A stretch of 64,000 bases of DNA. It comes from Diphasiastrum complanatum (taxonomy: Eukaryota; Streptophyta; Lycopodiopsida; Lycopodiales; Lycopodiaceae). The notes beneath the pieces are model-generated. The model was given only the letters and a program-made list of their open reading frames with translations, was not told the DNA's origin and searched no databases. Positions 49,913 through 60,419 of this stretch are shown here, piece after piece. The stretch covers positions 34,109,947-34,173,946 of the forward strand of contig CM055110.1 in NCBI GenBank assembly GCA_029204225.1, written 5' to 3'. Positions within the stretch are counted from its first letter, which is position 1; each line of letters begins with the position of its first letter. The position numbers and the translations under genes were made by a program.

Positions 49913-49984
49913 TGGTATCAGAGCATATTGGAGCTGCTACAGTGGTATTAGAGCATATTGGAGTCGATACAGTGGTATCCTGGC
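49913..49984 (+). other. Triplicated initiator-Met primer-binding site
   Basis: TGGTATCAGAGC at 49913, TGGTATTAGAGC at 49943 and a decayed TGGTATCC at 49973, each within a 30-bp unit (CATATTGGAG...TACAG). The first copy is 1 nt from the LTR end, the normal position. Confidence 0.85.
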
Positions 49985-50052
49985 ACCCCTCTCAACATCC
50001 TTCATACATCCATCAGCAAGCCGCATCTGGAATTTATTCAGAAGAATAGAAG

Positions 50053-50830
50053 ATGTCGTCAATCAGCAATATTCAGTCTAAGATCACTACGATCTTAGAT
50101 CCAGAAGGTTCAAATTATTTGATCTAGAAATTAAAGACTTCACTCATTTTGAAAGGCAAAGGTCTATGGCAATGAGTAGAAAGAACTAGTAGAAGAGAAG
50201 CCACCTACTCTTGGCAAAGAACTTCGAGAATGGAGTTTGAGAAATGACAAACGCAATTATTACGTCTTCAGTGTATGACAACATAATGCTAGATCTTACA
50301 TCAATTTTGAACGCAAAAGATTTATGGAAAGAATTGCAAACCAAGAATGAGACTAGATCTCGTAATCAAATCATGTTCTTGGAAGACCAATTAACTTATT
50401 TACAATGGGACGGCAAATACCTGACCACATTCGTACGAAAGATAAAGGATCTGTTTGTTTCTTTGTAGAATTTTGGCACAAAGAATGCAATCTCAAAGGA
50501 AAAAAAAGATGGAGTCAAAGAGGAAGTAGAAGCTCGTGAATGCTAAGAGAATAATGGTGATTCCAAAAATGCTCTATTTACTTAGAAGAATAAATCTTCA
50601 AAGAAGTCTTTATTTAAGAGGGAGTCATCTAAAAAGAATGAGTCCAAGACAAATGATCAACAATCTGAAAAACAACAGAAAAATTCTGTTGATAGGAAGC
50701 TTTGCAATAGATGAAAAAGATCAGGTCATACAAAAGACAAGTGTTGGTTAAATCCAAAAATTGATTGCATTCATTGTCATAAACGGGGTCATGCAGCAAT
50801 AGACTGTTATCAGAATCCCAGAAACAGAAA
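50053..50830 (+). pseudogene. Copia gag with double zinc knuckle
   Basis: Starts MSSISNIQSKITTIL at 50053. The Trp expected after SNYLI is TAG and another stop follows GLWQ. After a shift, the frame at 50244-50468 gives KDLWKELQTKNETRSRNQIM and FVRKIKDLF. Two CX2CX4HX4C knuckles follow: the first (KRSGHTKDKC) has lost its second Cys to TGA, and the second, CIHCHKRGHAAIDC, is intact near 50766-50807. Confidence 0.8.
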
Positions 50831-50939
50831 GGAGCAGAATCGAAGCAAACCTTCAGATTGAAACTATGTCGAAGACAAAGCAGAATGCTCCAGAGCAGCA
50901 GAAGACAAGACGACAAGAAACTCAACAACATAGGCTAGT

Positions 50940-51230
50940 GCTGATCTATGTTGTTCATCAAATTCAAAAATTCGAGAAGTAGTGCTTGATTCGGGAGCCA
51001 CCTCACGTTTTGTTTCCTCGAAACAAATTTTATCCGATTATAAGAAGACGAATTATTTGAGATTCATTATACTTGGAGACGGTTCTAAACACATAGTTGA
51101 TGGAACTGGTGTACTGTGGTTGGACACAAATTAGGGTGACAAGAAACTGGAGAAAGTTCTCTATGTCCCTACTCTTGATAAAGATCTTCTATCCGTAGCA
51201 AAGATCTTCTGAACCTTATGTCTTGTTAAT
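50940..51230 (+). pseudogene. Copia aspartic protease region
   Basis: VVLDSGATSRFVSSKQILSD holds the catalytic DSGAT (codons from 50988). Then FIILGDGSKHIVDGTGVL and KVLYVPTLDKDLLSVAKIF, with one stop between. Sequence past about 51230 jumps toward the RNase H tail. Confidence 0.82.
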
Positions 51231-51319
51231 GGATAACACTTCAACAATCTATCTTACGAAAGATCTTGTATTTCATTCGAAAATTAAACATATTGCTATC
51301 AAGTATCAGGTAATTTGAG

Positions 51320-51468
51320 ACTTAGTCGAAAAGACGATATTGAAGACAATCTTCATACCTACAGAGGAAATGACAACTGATATCTTTACAAAGCCACTCA
51401 ATAAAGCTTTGTTCGAGAAGCAGCAAAGAAGATTGGAATTAATCCAACTGCCCACTTTGAGAGGGAGT
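51320..51468 (+). pseudogene. Copia RNase H C-terminal tail and polypurine tract
   Basis: TTDIFTKPLNKALFEKQQRR matches the invariant end of copia pol (DIFTKxL). It is followed by TTTGAGAGGGAGT, the polypurine tract, up to the 3' LTR at 51469. Confidence 0.85.
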
Positions 51469-52305
51469 TGTAGAACACCTGATCAAACAAATCTCGATTC
51501 TACTAACAAAGTGCGCAGTTTACTTGACAAAGGATGAGAAATGAACTAAAACTCAAAACATTTCTATTCGTGATCAACCTCGAAAGATTCGCGAAATTTA
51601 TCTTGCTTGAAACTCAAAAGATTCGTGAAACGGTTTCTTCTTGAAGCTCTAAAGATTCATGAATAGTATCTTGTCATGAAATATTATGTTTCTTGTTCAA
51701 ACCTCACTTGTCGTGAAATTGTCGCCTGTCGCGAACAATTCGTGAAATATTCTTGATTCTTCTTCAAGCTCAAAACTGTCAACTGTCGTGAACAATTCGC
51801 AAAACACAAACATGTCATGAAGAGACAAAGTGTCGCGAACAATTTGTGAAACACGAAGCTTAGACAAAGAGATAAATTGTCGCGAACAAAAATTATTCGA
51901 GCCTGGAAATAGAGCGTTTATTTGAATATCAACCGTCGTAACGGTTAGATCTACTGTTATAGAATTAAAAGGCCAAAGGACCTATCCTGTAACAATATGG
52001 CTCTCTCTAGACTCTCAACTCATTCAATCAGAGACACAACAACGAAATAAGACAGCAAGAGATGTATACTGATGATTCAGATTCAAAATTATAAAATTCA
52101 TTTTTAATCAAAGTTTTCTCAATATATGATTGTCTAAACTTGTCTAAAGTTGTCTCTTAATTCCACATGGTAATTCAATCAAGGCAAAACTGTTCTATTA
52201 GTACATAGACCAGAAACAGACCCGATTGAAGACACTGATATTAGTTTGATTTATTCAAACTTTCATCGTGTTCTTTGAGGAAGAATTATTACTATTTTTC
52301 CTACA
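51469..52305 (+). repeat. 3' LTR of the copia element
   Basis: 837 bp. It aligns along its length with 49044-49911 but with many substitutions and the deletion mentioned for the 5' LTR. Confidence 0.88.
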
Positions 52306-52454
52306 TAATGTGATTGCGGATCCGTTAGGAATTTCAAGATTAATGTATGCAGATGGTAGATTATATGACTGTCAAACAATTTTAATAAGTGTCTACTTTG
52401 TATTGGAACAATCATTCTGATACTATATGCTCTATTTAACTGATGGTTCAGCAA

Positions 52455-53232
52455 CTAAGCTCTCATACCATGTTGGAATCATGGAAGTAGCCGATAATCC
52501 TTGGTGCTAAGTCTATGTTTATCAAATTCAAGCTACCTTTGATAATTCAAAGATCACTCTACTTGATCCTAGCTTTGAAGTCGCCGGAATCGAAACAGTC
52601 GATTCCATAGACATGCACGAATTAGATTGATTTAGATTTAATTACGGAAGCGAAATAGAATAGATCTTAGAGCATTGCAATTGGCACGGACTATCAATCA
52701 CATGAATAATTTAATCTACGAATCAGTTTATCTGCATATCCAAATCAAACAAAGTAGAATACATACATGTGATACAATACAACAGGACTTAGATTATTGG
52801 AATGAATAAATTTAGTCAAAAGTGTGTACAAGTCTGAATGCAGATAGAGTCACAATCTTTCTGAGATAATACTTTATAGTAACAGAGAGAAAGATCAAGC
52901 AGTTGCACTCCAAATAGATGTTTAATTGATCGATGACTAGGCTACTTTGTAACTTCGATTGTTATCGAATATATACACATGGCTATCTGATTAAAAGAAT
53001 GCTTAGTCTAAACTTTTACAAATAGGATTAAGGCACTACATGTTGTTAGCAGTCGCTTTTGGATAGAATCTGATTATGTTAGAGATTTTGTCTGGGCGTG
53101 ATAGTGTTCAGCTACCAAATAATCAAGAGTCTGATAATAGTGATTGCTCGATAGTTTGATGATGGCCGAATAGTCGATGATGATTGTTGTATAGACCATG
53201 ATACTCAAATCGATAGTTTGGCCATGTCAACA
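52455..53232 (-). mobile_element. Minus-strand LTR (52471-53232) with adjoining primer-binding site
   Basis: Plus-strand edges TGTTGGAATC at 52471 and GTCAACA at 53232 give a 762-bp LTR. On the minus strand its end is immediately followed by TGGTATGAGAGCTTAG (52470 downward), an initiator-Met-type site. About 145 bp further inward it is interrupted by the copia insertion ending at 52305. Confidence 0.65.
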
Positions 53233-53368
53233 AAAATACTATCATTGAATCTTTTGTATTTATGTAGACTGTCATAAAACTAATGTATTTATGTAGAGTA
53301 TGTGACTATACAAGTATTTGCACAACAAGTGAATGGATCTAGATTAGCAATGAGATAAGGGATGGAGA

Positions 53369-53692
53369 GGATAGAAATCCAACACTGATGTACCTGGACA
53401 AGATTGTGATGATGAACTCGATGACACATTTTCAAAAAATGTGCATGCTTCACAAGCAAATGATGATATTGAGCATGATGCATCATCATTGGATGGATCG
53501 ACGTCACATGACACAACTTTTCGATCGTTCTCGTCGTCACCATCCCCATCTCCATCAACTTGTGAAGATCACCTTATTAATAACGAAGCTTTAGGAGATA
53601 TATGGTTAGAACTAGAGATAGACTCGTTTGGTTTGGCGGATTTGTCGCATGATGATGCGACAAATGATAACAAAGAGTTATCAAATGAATAA
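53369..53692 (+). pseudogene. Unrecognised acidic coding-like segment, possible terminal exon
   Basis: An open frame follows a TAG at 53366-53368, which could equally be read as an AG splice acceptor. It reads NTDVPGQDCDDELDDTFSKN, then a Ser/Pro run, and LGDIWLELEIDSFGLADLS with an acidic end and TAA at 53690. Codon use and composition look protein-like, but I do not know the family. It may be the last exon of a gene or transposase remnant. Confidence 0.35.
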
Positions 53693-54979
53693 GTGAGACA
53701 GTACGATGATGTATTGCAACTTATTGTAATATTAATCAAATTGCTCATGGATGCAATTGTACTTTATTACTTGATTAGTTAACATCAAACAAAAAGACGT
53801 CAACGCATGTGAGTATACAAATTGTGATCATGATAGTGTTGTGATATATAACTTTCTATTTTCATTTGTGTCTATGGCCCCTAAAGTTGATAGAAAATGA
53901 AATTCAATGTGTTGATAAACAACAATTTTCAAAAATGCCATCCATTTTCATTCTATGACATTTTGGTGCTTATATCCAGGGGCCTTTTTTTCATCAGTGT
54001 CATTACTACCCTCGGTTAGCAGAGTATTTTGCAATGTCTCTGGCCTCCTTATGACCCGCCTTATAACCGTCCCTATAATCTTTGTTATAACTCTTCTTAT
54101 AACACCCCCTTAGAACTCTCAGTTAGCAAGGTTTTTTTGAAATGTCCTTGGCCTCCTTATAACCCTCCTAAGTCTCTTAAAACACGTTCAAACTTGCAAG
54201 CAGGTGGTTTGGATTCCTTTTTTCCTAAGTTTGAATGGTTAGGCTGGTTACGTTTTTTAAATTGGCTTTTCAGTGAGCTCATGTCAAATGAATGTTAGAC
54301 TTAAGCATGTCTTGGGGAAAACACTCAAGTCCCAACACAAGTTTGAGGCATCTGGCACTTGTAGTTGAAGGAACAAAATGGAACTGCCTATAGTTACCTA
54401 GTGTCACTTAACCATCGTTTCTTATGAGCATCGTCACTACATTGAGCAATTGTTCCACTAGTTTACCACGCTCTCACTCTCATACATCCCAAACTATCAA
54501 AATTTAAGGTAGTCAAAGATCTATTTCAACAAATTTGTCCTCCAATAGGTGTTGAATTGGTTAAGACTTCCTTTCCTCTAAATTGAGGTTGGGAGTTTGG
54601 ATCCAATCCAAGACACATAGGAGGCCAAGCAATAGGAATATAAAAATTTATTCTCAATCTATGAAATTTGAATTTATTATAAAGTTTTTTCATTTCTACT
54701 ATGAATAAGCCTTCTAATGGTGATAGAGATCAAGGATTGAAATTGGGTTTGTTAATGTTCATATTGCTGTGCTGATTATTTTGACTGCAATTTTGATCAA
54801 CTTTAAAGTTCATTCACTATTGCTCACTAAAGTTTTCTCAGAAATTCTCTCATTTTGCCACATATTCTATGTGCACTCCACATATGGCACATGGGAGAAG
54901 AAAGGATCATGTAATCCAAAGCTGTACTATAAAAGGTGCATGATCATGATGTGAGCTGAAAGCTAAGAACAATAAAATA
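53693..54979. other. No gene; short SINE-like head inside
   Basis: Contains tandem-like CCTTATAACCC(T/G)CC words at 54040-54180 and the tRNA-like segment at 54545-54620; otherwise featureless. It is downstream of RTF1. Confidence 0.4.
54545..54620 (+). repeat. tRNA-derived SINE-like head
   Basis: GTTGAATTGGTTAAG resembles an A box and GGGAGTTTGGATCCAATCC a B box, about 32 bp apart, as in tRNA-derived plant SINEs. A cloverleaf cannot be closed, so it is not a functional tRNA gene. The 3' part of a SINE was not delimited. Confidence 0.35.
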
Positions 54980-56896
54980 TTACATTAGCCCTCTCCTCCT
55001 CTTATAGTCATCTACTGTGAGTGTTAAGTAATGTCTACGATCATCGTTGTCCTCAACACGAACGCCATATCTTGCTTCCAGCTTTCGCTTGCGCTCCATA
55101 AAGGCAAGAGGAGCCCCTTGAGCACCCCCAAGCTGCTCGATCATATCTAATGAAATGGGCAAATAAAAGTCATGCAGATTGTAAATTTTTGCGCCATTTT
55201 CCACAAAGATTTGCATGTTACCCAGTTTGGAAGTATCCTCTCCAGCTTGTGAATAAGCAAAGCCCACTGCTTCTGTAGCTTTCTGTTTGTCAGCCTTTCC
55301 TTCATCCCCAATTTTCACTGCTTTGGAAGAGTCTGATTTGTAGTAATTTTGAGACCTTGTCCAACGCCTTGAAAATGGGTCATATCCTGCTTCCCCGGCC
55401 TTTGCATGGGGATTGATAGGCTTCAGTTCTGAGGCATTCTTAAAATTCTCAATCCTGTTCCTCCTGTTCATCATTTCGATCCGTTCTGCCTTGGTGTTTT
55501 TTGATGAAATCTGCAAAGAATATACTTCCAGCTCTTTCAGCTTCTCTTTCAGCTTGCCCAACTCTCCATACTCTCCCTTGCTCTCTGCTATTGCCAACTG
55601 CTTCAACAATCGGTCCTTCTCAAGAGCAATGTTTGAAGGTCGTGCAGCTGCCTGCTTCTTTTCTTGAAGCATCTGTTTCACAGTAGCTGCTGAGTATACA
55701 AAACTATTGGCTTTTAACAGCGCCTCTTGCTTCTGTAAAATTTCAGCTGTTGTGATCCCGTGTCCTGAGCAAGCACGTTTCCATGCCTTAATATCTTCAT
55801 CCGTGGGTGGCTGATCAGAAACTCTTGCCATTTGCCATCTAGCAGCTGTGCTATCATCACCCCAGGTGCAATTCAGGTACTTGTAGGTCATTCTGTTTTC
55901 AAATTTGTAAACTTTGTCCGGCTCCTTTGCATCAACATTCTTGACTAAGCACAACCTATAGATGTTTAGGCCAGAGCCGGATGTGCCTATGCCAATCCGC
56001 ACAAAACAACCTCTAATTACATCTTCGAAGAAGGGCTCCATGAACCACTTCAACAATTTGGATCGTCTGATGGTGATGCTTTTGATAAGATTGTTGTCCT
56101 CATCGTCACTTTCTCTTTCTTCGTCTTCTGATCCAAAATCTTCACCATCGCTTCTCTGTATGATGGCTTTATTCACCTCATGATCAACGTCATCACCCTC
56201 CTCTTCTTCTTTATCTTCCCGGCTACTTCTGCTGCTTTCTGATTCGAATTCCTCTTCTGAAGATGAAGGCTCTCGCTCTCTGCTGCTTTTGCTCTCCCCG
56301 CGCCTTGATCTTATGTCCGTGTCTTGAGCACGCTGCCTCCTTGCCACCAAAGCGTTTAGTGCATCTGCCTTCACACTCATCGCAGATTCTCGCACAGAAG
56401 AGCGCATCCTGGAAGAAGGTGGACCTTCATTGCGACCCCTGATCTGGGGTCTACTGGGACCTGCGGGGCGTATCTTTTTCAGGAGGTTCTCGCGTTTCTC
56501 TGATCTGTCATGCAAGATCATCTCTCTCTGCAGTTCTGACATGCTTTCTAGCTGCCGCCTGTCTTCTTCATCTTTGTAAAGATCACTTCCGTATGAAAGA
56601 TCACTGTGATAGCCATCCCCTCTATCTTCATTGTCCTTATCCACTGTGTCAAATCGCTTCTTCAGGGGCACCTTTAAGCCCTTGCCTTTCGTATCATGGC
56701 CACCATCGTCTTCATACCTGCTTCTGCCATCGTAGTCTTGGTAATCATCGACATCGTCGTCGTCGTCGTCATCATCATCAGAACTGGATTCCTGAGCAGG
56801 AAGCACCCGGCGCTTGGAAGGCTGTTTGCCTTCACTTCCTTTTGGGCGCCCTGCCACCTCCAGCAGCATATTCTCAAGCTCTTGCTCGTCCCTCAT
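54980..56896 (-). CDS. VIP5: RTF1 homologue (VIP5-like), Paf1-complex subunit, 638 aa
   Basis: Nuclear component of the Paf1 complex, which travels with RNA polymerase II and promotes H2B ubiquitination and H3K4/K36 methylation; the Arabidopsis homologue VIP5 is needed for FLC expression. The frame is uninterrupted. ATG at 56896 is chosen; the seven upstream codons begin with GTG. An Asp run lies at 40-48. The ELQREMILHDRSEKRE segment (121-136) corresponds to the conserved histone-modification region. A Ser/Glu-rich acidic linker covers about 200-268. The Plus3 domain is at about 271-380 (SITIRRSKLLKWFMEPFFED, CFVRIGIG, YKFENRMTYKYLNCTWG), which binds phosphorylated Spt5 repeats. A coiled-coil region lies around 425-490. 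GEAGYDPFSRRWTRS is at 501-515, and the end is YKRRRGLM. Length is close to the roughly 640 residues of plant homologues, with no damage seen. Confidence 0.96.
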   Translation of the reverse strand: MRDEQELENMLLEVAGRPKGSEGKQPSKRRVLPAQESSSDDDDDDDDDVDDYQDYDGRSRYEDDGGHDTKGKGLKVPLKKRFDTVDKDNEDRGDGYHSDLSYGSDLYKDEEDRRQLESMSELQREMILHDRSEKRENLLKKIRPAGPSRPQIRGRNEGPPSSRMRSSVRESAMSVKADALNALVARRQRAQDTDIRSRRGESKSSREREPSSSEEEFESESSRSSREDKEEEEGDDVDHEVNKAIIQRSDGEDFGSEDEERESDDEDNNLIKSITIRRSKLLKWFMEPFFEDVIRGCFVRIGIGTSGSGLNIYRLCLVKNVDAKEPDKVYKFENRMTYKYLNCTWGDDSTAARWQMARVSDQPPTDEDIKAWKRACSGHGITTAEILQKQEALLKANSFVYSAATVKQMLQEKKQAAARPSNIALEKDRLLKQLAIAESKGEYGELGKLKEKLKELEVYSLQISSKNTKAERIEMMNRRNRIENFKNASELKPINPHAKAGEAGYDPFSRRWTRSQNYYKSDSSKAVKIGDEGKADKQKATEAVGFAYSQAGEDTSKLGNMQIFVENGAKIYNLHDFYLPISLDMIEQLGGAQGAPLAFMERKRKLEARYGVRVEDNDDRRHYLTLTVDDYKRRRGLM

Positions 56897-57797
56897 GCTT
56901 GATAGAGTGAATATCACTTTCTGAATTTGGTGAGCAGTAAAGCTATATGACTTACGGCAATAAGAAATTACAGCAGTAGAACTCTAGCTCTCCTCAGCAA
57001 CAAGTCTTAGAATTGCAAAGAATCTTCAGTGTAGTTAGTGAAAATCGATACGAGTTTGGTAAGATCGTACTAAGATCGTAGAAAAAAATTGAAGAATCGG
57101 CCAAGTTCTCAATTGAAAAATAGAAAAAAATTAACTTAGACAACAATATTCCGAATCATTTATACTAACTAGACATATACTAGCAGTTTCGGTAAGATCA
57201 TACTCAGATCGCGATCTAAGAAAAACTTGCAGAATAGCCAAAGCTCCCAATTGAAAAATAGTAACACTCCGAACTATTATTATTGAGTAAACATATACTG
57301 GAGTTTCAGTAGCATCAGAATAAGATCGCAGAAAAACTTGTAGAATTGGCAAAGCTCTCGCAGAAAAACGGAAGACACAAGCAGTTTCGCTACTAAGATC
57401 TTAGAAAAACCTGCAGAATTGGCACAGCTCAAGTTTGTCTCGGATCATACATCTAAGATCGTCTAAGAAAACCCTGCAAAATTGGCACAACTCTCAGCAG
57501 AAAAACACTCAAACCGAGACCTGAAAAGTATGATAAACTGCCAAATTAGATGAGAAGCAGCCTGGTAAAGGCGCTCATGGCATGTCAGTAGCTGCTAGTG
57601 TAATGGGAATTGGATCGGAAGGAGGAGAGGAGAGGAGAGGCGAGGCGAGGGGGGAGAGCTCGCGAACAGACAGAGAGCAGCAGATGCAGCAGTAAGACGA
57701 TCCAGTGACAGGAATATCGTCCTTTTTGTCTCCTTTGCCCTTTTTTTTTTTCTTAATAAAATTTTTATGGGTATTTTGGCATATGCCAAAGGAGAGA
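56897..57797 (-). promoter_or_regulatory. RTF1 5' leader with probable intron and small upstream ORFs
   Basis: On the minus strand a TTCAG acceptor ends at 56921, 24 nt before the ATG, and possible donors (CAG-GTCTCGG near 57522) lie upstream. The segment 57600-57690 is strongly CT-rich as in plant leaders. If transcribed, it contains two overlapping upstream ORFs: ATG-CCA-TGA (57583-57575) and a 10-codon frame (57578-57546). The splice model is inferred only. Confidence 0.4.
57040..57520. repeat. Diverged tandem repeat in the RTF1 leader/intron
   Basis: The word AAGAAAAAC(T/C)TGCAGAATTGGCAAAGCTC recurs in variant forms about five times (near 57080, 57220, 57330, 57402 and 57467). Each is preceded by a TAAGATC-type word, spacing roughly 65-140 bp. 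Confidence 0.75.
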
Positions 57798-57820
57798 ACG
57801 GACCATGGAATCCCTGACCT

Positions 57821-57831
57821 CATATTTTATA
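57821..57831 (-). promoter_or_regulatory. Candidate TATA box of RTF1
   Basis: TATAAAATATG on the minus strand. A start site 25-30 nt downstream would be near 57795, just upstream of the CT-rich leader. Confidence 0.45.
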
Positions 57832-57839
57832 GTGTGCCC

Positions 57840-59960
57840 CCCTTTTGCTTTAGTACCCATTGAGTATGATTGTCTCCTTTGAGTCTTCCCCCATCACAAG
57901 GTTGACGTGTAGTCTCATCATTGTCCACAAACTCAATCAGTGCCTCGATAAAATATTCTTTCAATCCTTAAAGCTTTCCCTAGGATTTGATATACCGAAT
58001 CCAAACTTTGACTCTATGTATATCGAAAGGAATTATTGCCGCTTTGTATATTGAAAGGGATTATTGTCGCTTTGTATGTTGAAAGGGATTATGCCCCTTC
58101 TATTGTGAACCCAAGAGACATTATGATGCCTACAGACCATGGTCTGAGCTACTTGACCATGGTCATGTAGATCTTAAAGCCTAGGCAAGTGACAATGGAC
58201 TTGAATAGACGTTTGTGAGGTTTTTAGGGAGGGGAAGGTTCTACTCCATGGCCATCCCGCTAGAGAAGCCCTTCTGCTTATAGGATGGCCACGGACGAGA
58301 AGCTTCCTCCACATGAAATTAGTTTTGAGTTTTTTTTGGAGTTATATCTCGACATGGCAGATTACACAACCTCACAAAAATACATAATCTTATTTTAGTG
58401 ATATTGCGCTCAAGGAGACGCTACCAATTTCTTCACAAAACACAAGAATTTAATTCCACTAACGATGCAAAGCCATTGTCTGAGGCGATCCACTCTACCT
58501 AAAGGTTGTTACAAAGTCATGGGTTCAAATGTAGCTTTGTTTTTTAGGTAGCTCAAAAAATGACATATTAAGTTTTGGTACCTCAACTTCACCCAACTTA
58601 TATAAAAACTGGAAACACCCATTGAACATTATTAAATCATAAGACGCCTATTGAAACTCTAAGTGAATATAAAGTGTAAATAAAATTTACAACTGAAATC
58701 AAATTCAAATAAAAAACTTCACACAATATATTTGATAGCATGTAACAAACTATTTTTGTAGCTTACTTTATTTTAGCATTCAAAACACTCATGCAATTGA
58801 TGAAACAATGTAATTTTCAAAACTCACAATATTTTGAAAGTTTAAAATAATAAAATTTAAGTCATTGAAATAACAATCAAATCAAATAAGTTCAAACCTA
58901 TGATCGCTACATGAAAATCATGTCATGAATTGGATCAAGGCATATATTGTAGCATCAAAAGATCATGGATTAAGATTTATTCACAGATACAAGCATTATC
59001 AATGAACTTCATGTAGTATTTTGCAATAAGCACTCAAAATCTTTATTGATGTACATAGAGTACGATATTACCATAACTCTATATAACTTTTCCCTTTGCT
59101 TGAGTAATCACTAGGGGTAGCTCCCTCTACTTAGTCTACCTAGCTTGTTATTATTACATAAGGTTGTTCAATAACCTCTAAAGAATCTCCCACATCTCTT
59201 ATATTTCTTGTAGGGAGTTGAGGTTCTTTATGTAAGGGTGTTATTCCTTGTTCAGCCTCACTAGCTTTGTTTGCTTCTTGAAACTCATTAGCTAAAACTA
59301 GAAGACTTGTAAGGCCAATTTAACAAAATCAACTAAACTAGAATCGAATTTTACCATTGTGGTGGTAGTCTCGCTACTATCAAGCATATTGAGACTACAA
59401 CATGTTGAGTGTGAGAACATTTTTTTTTATTTATTAAATAATTATTGTGGACAAACAGCAAAATTTGTATTTTTTTTTCATAGCAAAAAAGTCAAAATTC
59501 TTATCATTTTTTGGCATGTTGGTGCAGCATGTGCGAATCTCTTGCCATCAACAAAATAATAACAAATGATTATGTATTCTACTTTGTTGCAAAATCTTGC
59601 ACCTCTTTATTTATGCACATTTGTTTTTGTGCGGTAATACAATAAAATAATAATAAGATTAGTCAATGTGTTCTACTTGACATTCTATTCATAAAATGCA
59701 AAAAAAGTAAAAAAAAGATCAAATTAGAAACTTACTGAATTGCATTTTCAATGCCAATGTTGCAGATTTCTTGTAAGTTTGAATTCCTGCTTGTTGCCAA
59801 CTTGAGAAAAAAAAAATAAGAATACTCCCAAAAGGAGCCATCCAAAGGACTTTTTATGATTTATTTGACTGCATTGTGCATGAATGTCAATTATTTGAAA
59901 TAAATTTCAATTAAAAACTTAAGGAAAATCAATGATGCAAAGAGTGTCAGGTCCTCTTTT
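57840..59960. other. No gene recognised
   Basis: AT-rich sequence with only short frames. A tRNA B-box-like GGGTTCAAATG occurs at about 58530 without a matching A box. Confidence 0.45.
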
Positions 59961-59964
59961 GTAT

Positions 59965-60125
59965 GATCTCCTTTGCATCACCTTGTTCAATTGTGTGGTT
60001 TGCTCAAATATCATCAATGTTCTTTGGAACATATTTGTTCCTTCGGATCATCATCAATGAGAGCATCTCCTGCTCATATTTTCTCTTTGCTTGTGCTCAG
60101 CTTTGGCTTTTCTGATGTGTGTACA
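59965..60125 (-). pseudogene. Fragment homologous to 946-1100
   Basis: Minus-strand translation RKYEQEMLSLMMIRRNKYVP then KNIDDI and a stop. The nucleotide match to the plus-strand copy near the left end includes AGCAAAGAG, TTGATGATGAT and TATGTTCCAAAGAACATT. One- or two-base indels shift the frame. It lies downstream (on the same strand) of the hAT remnant; whether it belonged to the same element is unknown. Confidence 0.4.
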
Positions 60126-60350
60126 AAATGAGCTTGATACTTCACTAAATGTTCTCTCATTTTTTACTGAAAGAAAAATTAACTTGTAGTTAGTGAAAAT
60201 GATTTATAGATTTCAATAACAAGTTTTATATTGTTTATGCTAACTATGGAGAGGGCAAGACTAAAATTTTAAAACAAAGTAGTGTTTATGTCAAGCATGT
60301 AAAAGTAAAATTTGAAAAATAGAGTCCAATGTTTTTTCCTGCAAAAACAA

Positions 60351-60355
<5 letters not shown>

Positions 60356-60412
<57 letters not shown>
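60356..60412. repeat. (TA)n microsatellite
   Basis: About 28 TA units. Confidence 0.97.
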
Positions 60413-60415
<3 letters not shown>

Positions 60416-60419
60416 CATA

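Larger units (their letters stand above)
49044..52305 (+). mobile_element. Ty1/copia element with both LTRs, lacking integrase and RT
   Basis: LTRs at 49044-49911 and 51469-52305 start TGTAGAACACCTGATC and end CTACA. Flanking pentamers TGATG (49039-49043) and TAATG (52306-52310) look like a target-site duplication with one change. Internal order: primer-binding site, gag, zinc knuckles, protease, then the extreme end of RNase H, then PPT. Integrase and almost all of RT are deleted and the frames carry stops, so it is non-autonomous and old. It interrupts the internal region of the minus-strand element whose LTR is 52471-53232. Confidence 0.9.

Noticed and set aside
55413-56910. Plus-strand ORFs opposite RTF1
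   Set aside because: Antisense shadows of the RTF1 coding frame; Ser/Leu/His-rich output reflects its acidic codons.
58475-58560. Possible tRNA gene or SINE head
   Set aside because: GGGTTCAAATG looks like a B box, but no A box or cloverleaf can be formed around it.
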